A DNA stretch of 64,000 nucleotides from Sphingobium sp052327305 (GTDB lineage Bacteria > Pseudomonadota > Alphaproteobacteria > Sphingomonadales > Sphingomonadaceae). The number at the start of each line of letters is the position of its first letter. The first letter of the stretch is position 1. The notes below the pieces were generated by a model that was given only the letters and a program-made list of their open reading frames with translations, did not search any database and had not been told where the DNA came from. Positions 8,389 to 17,273 of this stretch are shown piece after piece. The stretch is taken from contig NZ_CP182486.1 in assembly GCF_052327305.1 (NCBI RefSeq), forward strand, positions 1,612,001 through 1,676,000, written 5' to 3'. A program made the translations under genes and the position numbers.

Positions 8389-8430
8389 AAGACTTTGGGG
8401 CACGATAGTCGAGGGTCGCAGCACGGAGCC

Positions 8431-9549
8431 ATGATGGTGGATCATTACAGCAGGTCGTTTCTCTCCATTGTTCGGCGCGGTTTGCTTGGTGTGGTGGCGA
8501 TGCTTGGCTGTGCCCTCGTCGCGGCTTGCGGCGGATCGGGCAGCGCGGGCGACGCGGGGCCCGTCAAGACGGTGACCATTGCCTCGATCGCATACCCTTT
8601 TCAGGGGAAGCAGGTTTTCAATGGCCTCAATGGCATCGTGCTCGAACAGGGCTGGCTCAAGGAGCAGCTGGCGAAGAAAGGCATCGACCTTGTCTTCGCT
8701 CCTGTCTCTACCGCAGTTGGCGGGCCGCTCATCAACGAGGGCTTCTCAGGCAAGCGGATCGATTTCGCCTCTTACGGCGATTTTCCTGCCACCATTGCCG
8801 TATCCGGCGGTGTTCCGCTCAAGATCGTCGCACCAGTCGGCCAGGGGCAAGATGTCTATCTGGTCGTGCGCAAGGGACTGGCGGCCAAGGGGATCGAGGA
8901 TCTGAAGGGCAAGCGCATCGCTCTTCATCGCGGCCGCCCGTGGGAGCTGCCGTTCTCCAAGCTCGTGGACAGCAAGGGCCTGAAGCTCACGGACTTCAAG
9001 ATCGTGAACATCAACCCTTCGGCCACACCTGCTGCGCTCGAATCGGGAAGCGTCGATGCTGCCGTGCTGCTGTCGGACGGACTGCTCGTGGAGCAGAAGG
9101 GCATCGCACGCGTGATCTGGTCGACGAAGGACGCGCCTGCCGACTGGAAGATGCGCGCCGAACTGTTCGCGCGGAAGGATTTCGTCGATGCGCATCCAGA
9201 CCTCACTCAGCTCGTCGTCGATGCCTTCGTGCGCGCAGCGGTCTGGTCGTCCGACGAAGCCAACCGGGATGAAGTGATTCGCCGGTCGTCGCGTGGCGCG
9301 CTGCCGCCGGAAATCGTGGCGAAGGATTATGCCAACTCCGGCATTCCCTGGCGTGAACGTTTCTCGCCTCTCTTCAGCTCGGCGCTCCGTACCCATTATC
9401 ACTCGGTTGCCGACTATGCGTTGGAGCGCGGCCTTATCCGCAACAAGGTCGATGCGGACGCCCTCCTGGACGAGCGGTTCGTTAAGCAGGCCCTCAAGAA
9501 CCAGAAGCTCGAAGGCTTCTGGGCGCAACCCGCGCCGGTGGCGAACTGA
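8431..9549 (+). CDS. ABC transporter substrate-binding lipoprotein, SsuA/NrtA-like
   Basis: 372 aa. The N terminus has a basic stretch, a hydrophobic core (LLGVVAMLGCALVAAC) and a lipobox ending in VAAC-G, so it is an exported, lipid-anchored protein, unlike the three DszB-like paralogues. The rest is an NMT1/SsuA-type binding fold: TIASIAYPFQGKQV, a DFASYGDFPA loop and DLKGKRIALHRGRPWE. It should capture an aliphatic or aryl sulfonate or a related oxyanion in the periplasm. Two adjacent ATG codons (8431, 8434) follow a GGAG; the second has the better spacing. It overlaps the downstream permease gene by one base. Confidence 0.85.
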   Translation: MMVDHYSRSFLSIVRRGLLGVVAMLGCALVAACGGSGSAGDAGPVKTVTIASIAYPFQGKQVFNGLNGIVLEQGWLKEQLAKKGIDLVFAPVSTAVGGPLINEGFSGKRIDFASYGDFPATIAVSGGVPLKIVAPVGQGQDVYLVVRKGLAAKGIEDLKGKRIALHRGRPWELPFSKLVDSKGLKLTDFKIVNINPSATPAALESGSVDAAVLLSDGLLVEQKGIARVIWSTKDAPADWKMRAELFARKDFVDAHPDLTQLVVDAFVRAAVWSSDEANRDEVIRRSSRGALPPEIVAKDYANSGIPWRERFSPLFSSALRTHYHSVADYALERGLIRNKVDADALLDERFVKQALKNQKLEGFWAQPAPVAN

Positions 9550-10355
9550 TGGCGAGTCAGGCTCTCCCTGTTGCGGTCTCTCGCGCCTCGTCGCCTGCCT
9601 TGCACCTTGGGGGCAAGCAGCTCTCGTCGTTTCTTGCTCCCCTCCTGCTGCTCGCACTGTGGCAGTTCGCCTGTTCGCTCGGAGTATTCCCGCCGCAAGT
9701 GTTGGTGCCGCCCAGCGGTGTTGCGCGGGCGCTGGCGGATATGGCCGCTTCTGGCGAACTTCAGCGTCACATAGGGGATAGTCTGGATCGCCTGGCCGTC
9801 GGATTCATTATTGGTGCTGCGCTAGGCATGGCCTTCGGCGCGGCGATGGCGCTCTCCCGCATGTTCGAGGTGCTTTTTTCGCCATTGTTCCACACGCTCT
9901 GGCAGGTCCCGGTCATCGCCTTCATCCCGATGATGGTGATGTTCCTGGGCATCGACGAGCCCTTCAAGCTGGCGGTGGTGGCGATCGCCGCCTTCTTCCC
10001 CATGGCCCTCGCGACGTCCGACGGTATTCGGGGTGTTCCGCGCAACTTTTTCGAGGTTGCGCGGGTCTACCGGCTGCACATGCTGGATCTCATCCGTCGC
10101 ATCCTGCTGCCGGCAACCGTCCCGGCCGTGCTGACAGGCGTGCGCATATCTCTCACCCGTGCGTGGATCGTGCTGGTGGCGGCTGAACTGCTCGCGGCGG
10201 ATAGCGGCATCGGGCAGATGATGGAGATGGGGCGACAGCTCTTCCAGATCGATGTGGTGCTGGCTGGCGTCGTCGTCAGCGGCCTCATCGGCTTCCTGCT
10301 GGATCGCGGTGCGCGCTGGGTGGAGAGTCGCGCCTCCCGTTGGAGGACGGCATGA
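9549..10355 (+). CDS. ABC transporter permease 1, SsuC-like
   Basis: 268 aa inner-membrane protein of the binding-protein-dependent permease family. It has about six hydrophobic segments and the cytoplasmic EAA-type loop (EVARVYRLHMLDLIRRILLP, about residues 172-191) that docks with the ATPase. The start overlaps the stop of the binding-protein gene and the end overlaps the next permease by ATGA, indicating translational coupling. Having two SsuC-like permeases implies a heterodimeric channel, whereas the E. coli SsuABC system uses one permease gene. Confidence 0.88.
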   Translation: MASQALPVAVSRASSPALHLGGKQLSSFLAPLLLLALWQFACSLGVFPPQVLVPPSGVARALADMAASGELQRHIGDSLDRLAVGFIIGAALGMAFGAAMALSRMFEVLFSPLFHTLWQVPVIAFIPMMVMFLGIDEPFKLAVVAIAAFFPMALATSDGIRGVPRNFFEVARVYRLHMLDLIRRILLPATVPAVLTGVRISLTRAWIVLVAAELLAADSGIGQMMEMGRQLFQIDVVLAGVVVSGLIGFLLDRGARWVESRASRWRTA

Positions 10356-11119
10356 CAGCCCTGCTCGCTCGCTGGCCAGTGCGGCTGGGCCTTGGCCTGC
10401 TCGCGCCCGTGCTGCTGATCATCTGGTGGCAGGCCCAGTCCAGCCAGCATGCCGTCACCTTCGCGCCGCCAGCGCAGGTCGTCGCCGCGTTCGAGGCGCT
10501 GGTCGAGAGCGGCGATTTGCTGCGGGACGCGCTTGCCACATTGAGTCGCGCGTTCACCGGGCTCGCCATCGGCGCGCCGCTCGGCGTGGCAACAGGCATC
10601 GCCATGGGCATCTGGAAGCCGGCCGACCGCGTACTAAGTCCTTTGCTAAATGCGCTGCGGCAGGTGCCCATGATTGGCTGGCTGCCCCTCATGGGCCTGT
10701 GGTTCGGGGTCGGCGAGGGGACGGAACTGATCGTCGTCAGCATGTCCGCCTTTTTCCCTTCGATGCTGAATAGCCATGCCGGCGTGGCGCAGGTCGAGCG
10801 CCGCTATCTGGAGGTCGGCGGCATCCTTCGGTTCGGCACGTTCCAGCGCATCCGCTTCATTCTGCTGCCTGCCGCGCTGCCGCTGATCCTCACCGGCATC
10901 ACGCAAGCGCTCGCTTTCGCGTGGATCGCCACACTCGCGACCGAGTTGCTCACCGGTGCTGGCTCCGGGCTCGGCGTCGCCATGCAGATGGCGCAGGTCC
11001 AGCAGCGGCTGGATGTAATGCTGGTCGTCATCAGCGTCACTGCCGCGCTCGGTTTCCTCATCAATCAGCTTTTCCGACGCCTGCGCCAGCATCTGCTGCG
11101 CTGGCAAGCCTCCGCGTAA
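10352..11119 (+). CDS. ABC transporter permease 2, SsuC-like
   Basis: 255 aa, same family as the preceding permease: several transmembrane helices and an EAA-like loop (YLEVGGILRFGTFQRIRFIL, about residues 154-173). The ATG at 10352 overlaps the previous stop (ATGA) and has GGAGGA six bases upstream, which decides the start over an in-frame upstream codon. It pairs with the other permease to form the pore of the sulfonate-type importer. Confidence 0.88.
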   Translation: MTALLARWPVRLGLGLLAPVLLIIWWQAQSSQHAVTFAPPAQVVAAFEALVESGDLLRDALATLSRAFTGLAIGAPLGVATGIAMGIWKPADRVLSPLLNALRQVPMIGWLPLMGLWFGVGEGTELIVVSMSAFFPSMLNSHAGVAQVERRYLEVGGILRFGTFQRIRFILLPAALPLILTGITQALAFAWIATLATELLTGAGSGLGVAMQMAQVQQRLDVMLVVISVTAALGFLINQLFRRLRQHLLRWQASA

Positions 11120-11136
11120 TGACGGGAGATACGAGA

Positions 11137-12000
11137 ATGACAGGCAACCCCCTGCCGAAAAACCACGACCCTCGGGAGCACGGCTCGATTAGTCGCGGTG
11201 CGCTCAGCGTCAGCCATCTCGACAAGAGCTTTCAGATCGGCGGGCGTCCTCGGACGATCCTCGACAACATCAACCTTGATGTCCGTCCCGGCGAGTTTGT
11301 CAGCATCGTCGGCGCCTCGGGTTGCGGCAAATCGACGCTGCTGCGCCTCATCGTAGGGCTCGATACCGACTATAGCGGCGAGTTGCGGCTCGATGGCGAG
11401 CGGATCGCCACGACCAGCCTGGACCGAGGCATCGTCTTTCAGGACCATCGGCTCTTCCCGTGGATGACGCTTGAGCAGAATATCGAGTTGGCCCTCCTCA
11501 ATACGGATACGCCCAAGGCCCGGCGTGCCCAGATCGTCGCGGATCATATTGCGCTGGTGAACCTCCAGGGCTTCGAGAAGGCCTATCCACACCAGCTTTC
11601 CGGCGGCATGGCGCAGCGTGCCGCGATTGCGCGCGCGCTCGTCACTGAGCCTAAGCTGTTGCTGCTCGACGAGCCGCTGGGCGCCCTCGATGCGCTCACC
11701 CGCGTGCATGTCCAGAATGAGCTTCAGCGCATCTGGATGACACAGCGCTCGACCATGGTGATGGTGACGCATGATGTGGAGGAGGCGCTCTATCTCGGGG
11801 ATCGCGTGATTGTCATGTCGCCCAATCCCGGTCGTATCCGCCGTATCGTCGATGTCGATCTGCCTCATCCGCGAGACCGGCGCTCGCCGCTGCTTCACCG
11901 GCTGAAGGACGAGATTCTTGCCGAGCTGACCTCTGGCACTGGCGACGACACGACTGACCCCGGCAACCTCCTGCGCCTGCCAAATCGGGAGGGGCGTTGA
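11137..12000 (+). CDS. ABC transporter ATP-binding protein, SsuB/TauB-like
   Basis: 287 aa ATPase. Walker A is GASGCGKST, the Q-loop is VFQDHRLFPWM, the signature is LSGGMAQRA, Walker B is LLLLDEPLGALD, and the switch histidine is in VTHDVEEA. These are diagnostic for nitrate/sulfonate/taurine importers. The ATG at 11137 is preferred over one at 11119 because GGGAG lies 8 nt before it. It energises the two SsuC-like permeases. The stop overlaps the nitroreductase start by ATGA. Confidence 0.9.
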   Translation: MTGNPLPKNHDPREHGSISRGALSVSHLDKSFQIGGRPRTILDNINLDVRPGEFVSIVGASGCGKSTLLRLIVGLDTDYSGELRLDGERIATTSLDRGIVFQDHRLFPWMTLEQNIELALLNTDTPKARRAQIVADHIALVNLQGFEKAYPHQLSGGMAQRAAIARALVTEPKLLLLDEPLGALDALTRVHVQNELQRIWMTQRSTMVMVTHDVEEALYLGDRVIVMSPNPGRIRRIVDVDLPHPRDRRSPLLHRLKDEILAELTSGTGDDTTDPGNLLRLPNREGR

Positions 12001-12608
12001 TGAGTCGCGCTGCCGATCATCCCGTCGAAGCCCTGTTCGTCGATCGCTGGTCCCCGCGCAGCTTTACGGGCGAGCCGGTCCCCGAGGCCGTGCTGAAAAG
12101 CGCGTTTGAGGCAGCACGCTGGGCGCCCTCTGCCCTGAACGCTCAGCCCTGGCGCTTCCTCGTCACACGGCCAGGTGATGCATGGTGGGAAACCTATCTG
12201 GGGTTCCTGATGCCGCGAAACCGGCTTTGGGCAGCGCAGGCGTCCGCGCTGGTCCTCATCCTGTCTTCGCGGTTTGCGGAGCGGCGGGGTGAGATCGTCG
12301 AAAATACATCGCACAGCTTCGACGCTGGAGCGGCCTGGGCGAACTTCGCTCATCAGGCGCTGCTGCTCGGCTGGCACACGCATGGCATCGGCGGGTTCGA
12401 CAAGAACGCCGCCCGTGTGCGCCTCGCCATCCCTGACGACTTCGCGATCGAGGCGATCATCGCGCTGGGGCGAAAAGGCGATCTGGACCGGCTCGATCCG
12501 GAATTTCACGGTGCCGAAGTACCCAATGGCCGGCGCCCGCTCGCTGACACGGTTTTTGCCGGGTCGCTGAACGAACCCGCCTTCTCGAATGGAAAGGATG
12601 CAGCATGA
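12000..12608 (+). CDS. Nitroreductase family flavoprotein
   Basis: 202 aa. The N-terminal RWSPRSFTGEPVPE and AARWAPSALNAQPWRF motifs bind FMN in the nitroreductase family. A later AGAAWANFAHQALLLGWHTHGIGG helix forms the dimer interface. The ATG overlaps the SsuB-like stop and follows GGAGGGG. Because the operon also encodes two FMNH2-dependent LLM monooxygenases and contains no flavin reductase of the SsuE or DszD type, this protein may supply reduced flavin. That role is inferred from context only. Confidence 0.82.
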   Translation: MSRAADHPVEALFVDRWSPRSFTGEPVPEAVLKSAFEAARWAPSALNAQPWRFLVTRPGDAWWETYLGFLMPRNRLWAAQASALVLILSSRFAERRGEIVENTSHSFDAGAAWANFAHQALLLGWHTHGIGGFDKNAARVRLAIPDDFAIEAIIALGRKGDLDRLDPEFHGAEVPNGRRPLADTVFAGSLNEPAFSNGKDAA

Positions 12609-13567
12609 CTCTCAACATCCATTGGTGGCTTGATCCGGCTGCGGAACCACATCGTTCGGAAGCCGCCAGCCGGCCAGCCCTGCCTTCGCTGGTGCATGAT
12701 CGCCGAACCACGACACAGAACCGCTTCGACTATTATGTGCAGATCGCGGAAGCGGCCGCGCAGACCGCGTTCGACGGGCTGTTCATTCAGCATCGGCTGG
12801 AGGCGGACGAAAGCCGAATCATCGCTGCGGTTGTCGCGGGGGCTGTCGGCCGCCTTCTGGTGGTGCCGGAGTTCCCGGCATCGGTCGGCTCGGCGGTCTA
12901 TGCCGCCAAACAGGCGAGCACGTTTCAGCGTGGAACTGGCGGCCGGCTCGGTTGGGCCATTGCGCCGGATGACGGCAAAGCTGAGCGTGAGCAACAGGCC
13001 GATTTCCTCCCCGACGACGCGCAAGTGCAGCGGCTCGACGAGTTCCTCACCGTGGCGCGCGGGGTGCATCAGACCAAGCCCTTCACGTTCAAGGGGGACT
13101 ATTTCGAGGTGGAGAATGGCGGCTTCGATGCGCCGCTCAATCGCGTGCCCTGCCCGAAAATCTTCCTGCAGGGCGAAGACGAGAAGGCGCTGGACCTTTC
13201 TGCGCGTCATGCCGACGTGCATCTGTTCCAGCCTACCTCGCCGGATGCTCTCGCGACGAGCATCGCGCGGCTGAACGCACTGGCGGCCGCCGAAGGTCGT
13301 CAGGTGCGCGCAGGCCTCATCCAGCCGTTGCTCCTGCGTGAAGAAGCCGCGCAAGCGGAGAAAGAAGCAGACGGCCGCACGCTTCCGCCCGGCACACTCG
13401 TCGCCAGCTATGACGATGCGGCTGAAAAGCTATCTTGCCTGATCGACGCCGGCATCAGCGAGCTGGTGCTGGAAGCCACACCCACACTCGAAGAGACTTA
13501 TCGCATCGGCCAGCATCTGCTGCCGCGCCTGCGTGCGCCCACCACCACCACCCTTCAGGCCGCCTGA
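12605..13567 (+). CDS. LLM-class flavin-dependent oxidoreductase (SsuD-related)
   Basis: 320 aa TIM-barrel protein of the bacterial luciferase-like family. Visible features are NRFDYYVQIAEAAAQTAFDGLF (helix after strand 1), YAAKQASTFQRGTGGRLGWAI at the flavin pocket, and a C-terminal ATPTLEETYRIGQHLLPRL segment shared with the next gene. It is about 60 residues shorter than SsuD. It overlaps the nitroreductase by ATGA. It probably hydroxylates and cleaves a C-S bond with reduced FMN. Confidence 0.8.
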   Translation: MTLNIHWWLDPAAEPHRSEAASRPALPSLVHDRRTTTQNRFDYYVQIAEAAAQTAFDGLFIQHRLEADESRIIAAVVAGAVGRLLVVPEFPASVGSAVYAAKQASTFQRGTGGRLGWAIAPDDGKAEREQQADFLPDDAQVQRLDEFLTVARGVHQTKPFTFKGDYFEVENGGFDAPLNRVPCPKIFLQGEDEKALDLSARHADVHLFQPTSPDALATSIARLNALAAAEGRQVRAGLIQPLLLREEAAQAEKEADGRTLPPGTLVASYDDAAEKLSCLIDAGISELVLEATPTLEETYRIGQHLLPRLRAPTTTTLQAA

Positions 13568-13578
13568 GGAGACCAGCC

Positions 13579-14736
13579 ATGGCCATCGATTTCTACTGGC
13601 GCCTGCCCACTCATGGCTGCCACGACAGCATCCGGACCAGCGGCTATGAGCGGGGCGACTGGTCGCCGCTCAAGGCCGGTAACGTCGCGCCCGGCCTGAC
13701 CCGGGACGGGGAGCCGGATGGCTTCTCCTATATCGATCATCTCGCGGCCATTGCGAAAGCGGCCGAGAGCGTCGGCTTTCAGGGCGGGCTGATCCCGTCT
13801 TTCCCGAATACCGATGATCCCTGGGTGATCTCGCCGCTGCTCGCGCGGGAGACGCGGGATTTCCGCTTCATGATCGCCTTCCAGCCTGGCTTCGGCAATC
13901 CGGTCCACACAGCGCGCGCGGCGGCCAGCCTGCAGCGTGCCACCGGCGGACGCCTGTTGTTCAACATCATCACCGGTGGCGGCGGCCCAGCCCAGCTCTG
14001 GTGGGGCGACAGCTTTGCCCATGACGACCGTTACAGCCGCACCAGCGAATGGCTCGACATCATTCGGGGCGTCTGGACCTCGTCCGATTTCTCTTATGAC
14101 GGCAAATTCTACCAGCTGCGGGGCGGCGGGCTGCCGCCAGCCTTCCAGACCGAGGAATTTCCGGAGATGTGGTTCTCCGGTTCGTCCGAGGCCGCGCTTG
14201 GCGTCGCGGCGCGTCATGCAGACTATTATCTCTCCTGGCTGGAGCCGTTCGACCAGCTCGGTGACAAGTTCGCCCGGGTCAAGGAGCGCACGGCAGCGCT
14301 CGGCGGCGAGCAGAAATGCGCCGTGCGGGTCGATCTCGTTGCCCGCGCGACCGAGGAAGAGGCGTGGGCGGACATCCGCAAGGGCTTCGAGAATGTAAGT
14401 GAGGAGACCCGGCAGCGCTGGCGCGGGCAGGCCACGGACTCCGTCGGTGCTGCACGACAGGCCGCGCTGCGGCCGAGCGATGCCACGCGCTATGACGACC
14501 TGATCGTCGCGCCCAATCTGTGGGGCGGGTTCAATCTGCTGCGGGGCGGCCCGGCGCTCGGCATCGTCGGCAGCTACGAGCAGTGCGCTGCGCAACTGGA
14601 TGATCTGATCTCGCGTGGCGCCGATGGCTTCATCCTCGCCGGCACACCCCATCTCGAAGAGGCTTATCGGGTGGGTGAGGAAGTGCTGCCTTTGCTGGGA
14701 CGTGAGGCGCCTGCATTACTGGCCGCCGCTGAATAG
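13579..14736 (+). CDS. SsuD-like alkanesulfonate monooxygenase family protein
   Basis: 385 aa, full SsuD length. It begins IDFYWRLPTHG and carries RFMIAFQPGFGNPVHTARAA, SLQRATGGRLLFNIITGG and WFSGSSEAALGVAARHADYYL, all typical of FMNH2-dependent sulfonate monooxygenases that release sulfite and an aldehyde. The ATG at 13579 follows GAGGAGACC, and the upstream in-frame extension overlaps the previous gene and lacks family similarity. It is the last gene before a strong terminator, so the sigma-54 unit runs about 8.4-14.8 kb. Confidence 0.88.
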   Translation: MAIDFYWRLPTHGCHDSIRTSGYERGDWSPLKAGNVAPGLTRDGEPDGFSYIDHLAAIAKAAESVGFQGGLIPSFPNTDDPWVISPLLARETRDFRFMIAFQPGFGNPVHTARAAASLQRATGGRLLFNIITGGGGPAQLWWGDSFAHDDRYSRTSEWLDIIRGVWTSSDFSYDGKFYQLRGGGLPPAFQTEEFPEMWFSGSSEAALGVAARHADYYLSWLEPFDQLGDKFARVKERTAALGGEQKCAVRVDLVARATEEEAWADIRKGFENVSEETRQRWRGQATDSVGAARQAALRPSDATRYDDLIVAPNLWGGFNLLRGGPALGIVGSYEQCAAQLDDLISRGADGFILAGTPHLEEAYRVGEEVLPLLGREAPALLAAAE

Positions 14737-14757
14737 AATTAAGACCGCAAAACGAAG

Positions 14758-14790
14758 AGGGCGCCGGGAGATGATCCCGGCGCCCTTTTT
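14758..14790 (+). terminator. Rho-independent terminator of the SsuABC-like operon
   Basis: A GC-rich perfect stem (agggcgccggga / tcccggcgccct) with a gatga loop is followed by a run of T. It lies 22 nt after the monooxygenase stop. Confidence 0.9.
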
Positions 14791-14830
14791 GCTGCATATA
14801 GAATTTTCTTTATATGCATATGCGTTCGGT

Positions 14831-14856
14831 CAGGCCGGACGCTGCCGTCCGGCCTG
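14831..14856 (-). terminator. Stem-loop after the TonB receptor gene
   Basis: A perfect 11-bp inverted repeat (caggccggacg / cgtccggcctg) with a 4-base loop lies just past the receptor stop. On the minus strand it is followed by mixed sequence rather than a T-run, so it may be a weak or Rho-assisted terminator. Confidence 0.5.
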
Positions 14857-14864
14857 CTCTCTCA

Positions 14865-17198
14865 TCAGAAGCGGAAGAGCACCGCCGCGCCTGCCGTCAG
14901 AGGATCGGCCCATGCCACCGTGTCGCCGGTCACGCCCTGCGCCGCATTGGCCGCGGGCAGCGCATGATTGAGATAGCGCACGTCGAACAGGTTGTTGACG
15001 AAACCGCTCACGCTCACATTCTCGTCCTTCGTCGTGTAGGTGACGCGGATGTTAGTCAGCGTGTAGGGCTTCTGGGTCAGGAAGTAGCGGTTTACCGTAT
15101 CCTGCGGCGTTACGTAGTAGAACTGCCGCGAGATATAGCGCGCATCTGCCGCAAGCTCGAGATTACCGAGATGGGCGAGCGGGAAGCGGTAGGACGCGCC
15201 GCCGTTCAGGGTGACCTTGGGCGAGCGGACGAACTGCGCACCGGCAAGATTGGCGCCGCCGTTCAGCACCTGGAAGCGCGTATATTCGGTATCCAGCAGT
15301 CCGAGCGATGCATTGAGCTTCAGACCCTCCACTGGCGCCAACACCAGCTCGAATTCCGCGCCATCAACCTTCGCCTTGGCGGCGTTCTGGAGATAGGAGA
15401 CCGTCGCGCCGCCCACGGCACCCGGATTGGGGCCGACCACGTTCACCTGCACATCCTTGTAATCATAATGGAATGCAGTGGCGTTGAAGGTCAGCAGACC
15501 GTCGAGCCAGCTGGACTTGTAGCCGATCTCGTAGGCATCGAGCTTCTCCGGCCGCACTGCAGTCAGGGCGATCGGCAGGGTGGCAGCGGTGTTGAACCCG
15601 CCCGACTTCACGCCATGGGAAAATTTGGCGTAGACGAGATTATTGCGGTCAATGTTCCACGAGGGCGTGATGTCGTAGGTGAACGCGTCCCATGTGCGTT
15701 TGAGATCGCTGCTGAACGTACCGATGCCGCCGAACGTGCCGGTATAGCTGTTCCACCACTGGGCATAGTTGCTCCACCCCGTCTGCGCCGGCCCCGGCGA
15801 AGCGAAGCGATCGAAGTCCAGAGCCTTCGTTTCGCGCGTCCAGCGTCCGCCCAGGATCAACTTGATGCTGTCAGTGAAGGCATAGGTCGCGCTGCCGAAT
15901 ATCGCGCCGCTCTCCGCCTTGTGATTGTAGCGGGTGAGACCATAAGCAGCCGGGGCCGTCGCGCCGGGTTGGGCTGGCACTGTCCCTTGCGGCAGCGTCG
16001 CCGAGTAAGCGCTCGAGCGGATTTTCTCATTGAAGTAGAAGAGCCCGACGATCCAGCTCAGCGAACTCTCACCCGCCGAAGCGAGCCGCAGCTCCTGCGT
16101 CCACTGGTGGGAACGGGCCTCCGTATAGCCACGGGCAATTTCCAGCGGCGTATAATCATTGTCGCCGGCGCTGCTGGACTTGAATCGTTCATAGCCGGTA
16201 ATCGCAGTCAGTGTGGCGGGCCCGAGATCCCAGTCGAGATGCAACGAGCCGCCCAGTTGCTTGTTGCGGCTCCATTCCGGCGCATTGGTGCTGATCTGGT
16301 TAATGCCCGTTGGCGGCGCATAACCATTACGGAAGATGCCGTTGGCCGCATAGCTGGCTGTATTCCAGTATGTGCCATCCGTATCGTAATCGCGATAATG
16401 GACGCTCAGCAGGGCCTGTACCGTCTCTGTCGGCTTGGCGAGGATCTGGCCGCGGAGCACATTGTCCTTGATCGCGCTCGTTTTGTTGCCGGTGTAGAGA
16501 TTGTCGAAGCGCCCGCCGCGATCGTCAAAGCGGAATGAGAAGCGCGTCGCGAGTTTGTCGTCGATCAGCGTGGTGCCGATCCCGCCCTCGGCAATCTTGT
16601 TGTCGAAGCTGCCATATTCGAGCTTTACGTAGCTCTCGTCCTGTCCACTCAGGGAAGGGCGCTTGGAAAGAACGTTGACTGCGCCGCCCGTGGTGTTCTT
16701 GCCCCAAAGCGTGCCCTGGGGGCCGCGCAGCACTTCCACGCGCTCAATATCGAAGAGCGGCAGGCCCGTGGCGCTGGAATTGCTGATGTAGACATCGTCC
16801 AGATAGAAGCCGACCGGATTGGCGAGGTCCAGCTGCTGCTGCCCCGCGCCGACACCACGGATCCACCAGCGCGGGCGGCCATGCTGCTGCGTGCCCGCCG
16901 AGGCATTGGGCACGAAGTTCAGCACCTCGTTCGCCGATCGGCCCACGCCGCCGAGGCTGAACAGGCTTTCACCCAACGCCGTGACGGCGACGGGCACGTC
17001 CTGCAGGCGCTCTTCGCGGCGCTGAGCGGTAACGACGATGCCGAGGCCGCCGTTCTCGGCGTCTGCGGCATCCGCAGCAGCCACCGCCTCTGCTGCTTCA
17101 TTGGCGAGTGCGGCGGGCGCATAGCTGGCAGCGAGCACGGCAAGAGCGCTCGCGCTGAGAGCAAGGCGGAATCGCGATGGATTTGTAGGTCTGGACAC
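14865..17198 (-). CDS. TonB-dependent outer-membrane receptor
   Basis: 777 aa. A signal peptide of about 32 residues ends near AALANEA. A plug domain follows with IVVTAQRREERLQDVPVAVTA and the VEVLRGPQGTLWGKNTTGGA motif, then a beta-barrel ending in the aromatic terminus LFRF. Such receptors import substrates across the outer membrane using TonB energy. The start is GTG with GGGGAA seven bases upstream. It converges on the SsuABC-like operon and has its own sigma-54 promoter at 17259-17273, so it probably takes up the organosulfur compound used by this island. Confidence 0.9.
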   Translation of the reverse strand: MSRPTNPSRFRLALSASALAVLAASYAPAALANEAAEAVAAADAADAENGGLGIVVTAQRREERLQDVPVAVTALGESLFSLGGVGRSANEVLNFVPNASAGTQQHGRPRWWIRGVGAGQQQLDLANPVGFYLDDVYISNSSATGLPLFDIERVEVLRGPQGTLWGKNTTGGAVNVLSKRPSLSGQDESYVKLEYGSFDNKIAEGGIGTTLIDDKLATRFSFRFDDRGGRFDNLYTGNKTSAIKDNVLRGQILAKPTETVQALLSVHYRDYDTDGTYWNTASYAANGIFRNGYAPPTGINQISTNAPEWSRNKQLGGSLHLDWDLGPATLTAITGYERFKSSSAGDNDYTPLEIARGYTEARSHQWTQELRLASAGESSLSWIVGLFYFNEKIRSSAYSATLPQGTVPAQPGATAPAAYGLTRYNHKAESGAIFGSATYAFTDSIKLILGGRWTRETKALDFDRFASPGPAQTGWSNYAQWWNSYTGTFGGIGTFSSDLKRTWDAFTYDITPSWNIDRNNLVYAKFSHGVKSGGFNTAATLPIALTAVRPEKLDAYEIGYKSSWLDGLLTFNATAFHYDYKDVQVNVVGPNPGAVGGATVSYLQNAAKAKVDGAEFELVLAPVEGLKLNASLGLLDTEYTRFQVLNGGANLAGAQFVRSPKVTLNGGASYRFPLAHLGNLELAADARYISRQFYYVTPQDTVNRYFLTQKPYTLTNIRVTYTTKDENVSVSGFVNNLFDVRYLNHALPAANAAQGVTGDTVAWADPLTAGAAVLFRF

Positions 17199-17258
17199 TA
17201 AGGGTTCCCCGTCTTTCGGTGATTGCCCGCGTTGTTGCGGGTCGGACGGAAAATCCTC

Positions 17259-17273
17259 GCAATTGTCATGCCA
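17259..17273 (-). promoter_or_regulatory. Sigma-54 promoter of the TonB receptor gene
   Basis: The minus strand reads TGGCATGACAATTGC, matching TGGCAY-GA-N3-TTGC. It lies about 60 nt before the GTG start. It is the fourth site of this type in the island. Confidence 0.8.

Noticed and set aside
8380..8430. Upstream start of the binding-protein gene at 8380
   Set aside because: That codon lies within the sigma-54 promoter (8374-8388), and the signal peptide begins properly at 8431/8434.
14814..16538. 574-codon plus-strand open frame
   Set aside because: It is antisense to the TonB receptor and has no start signal or family resemblance.
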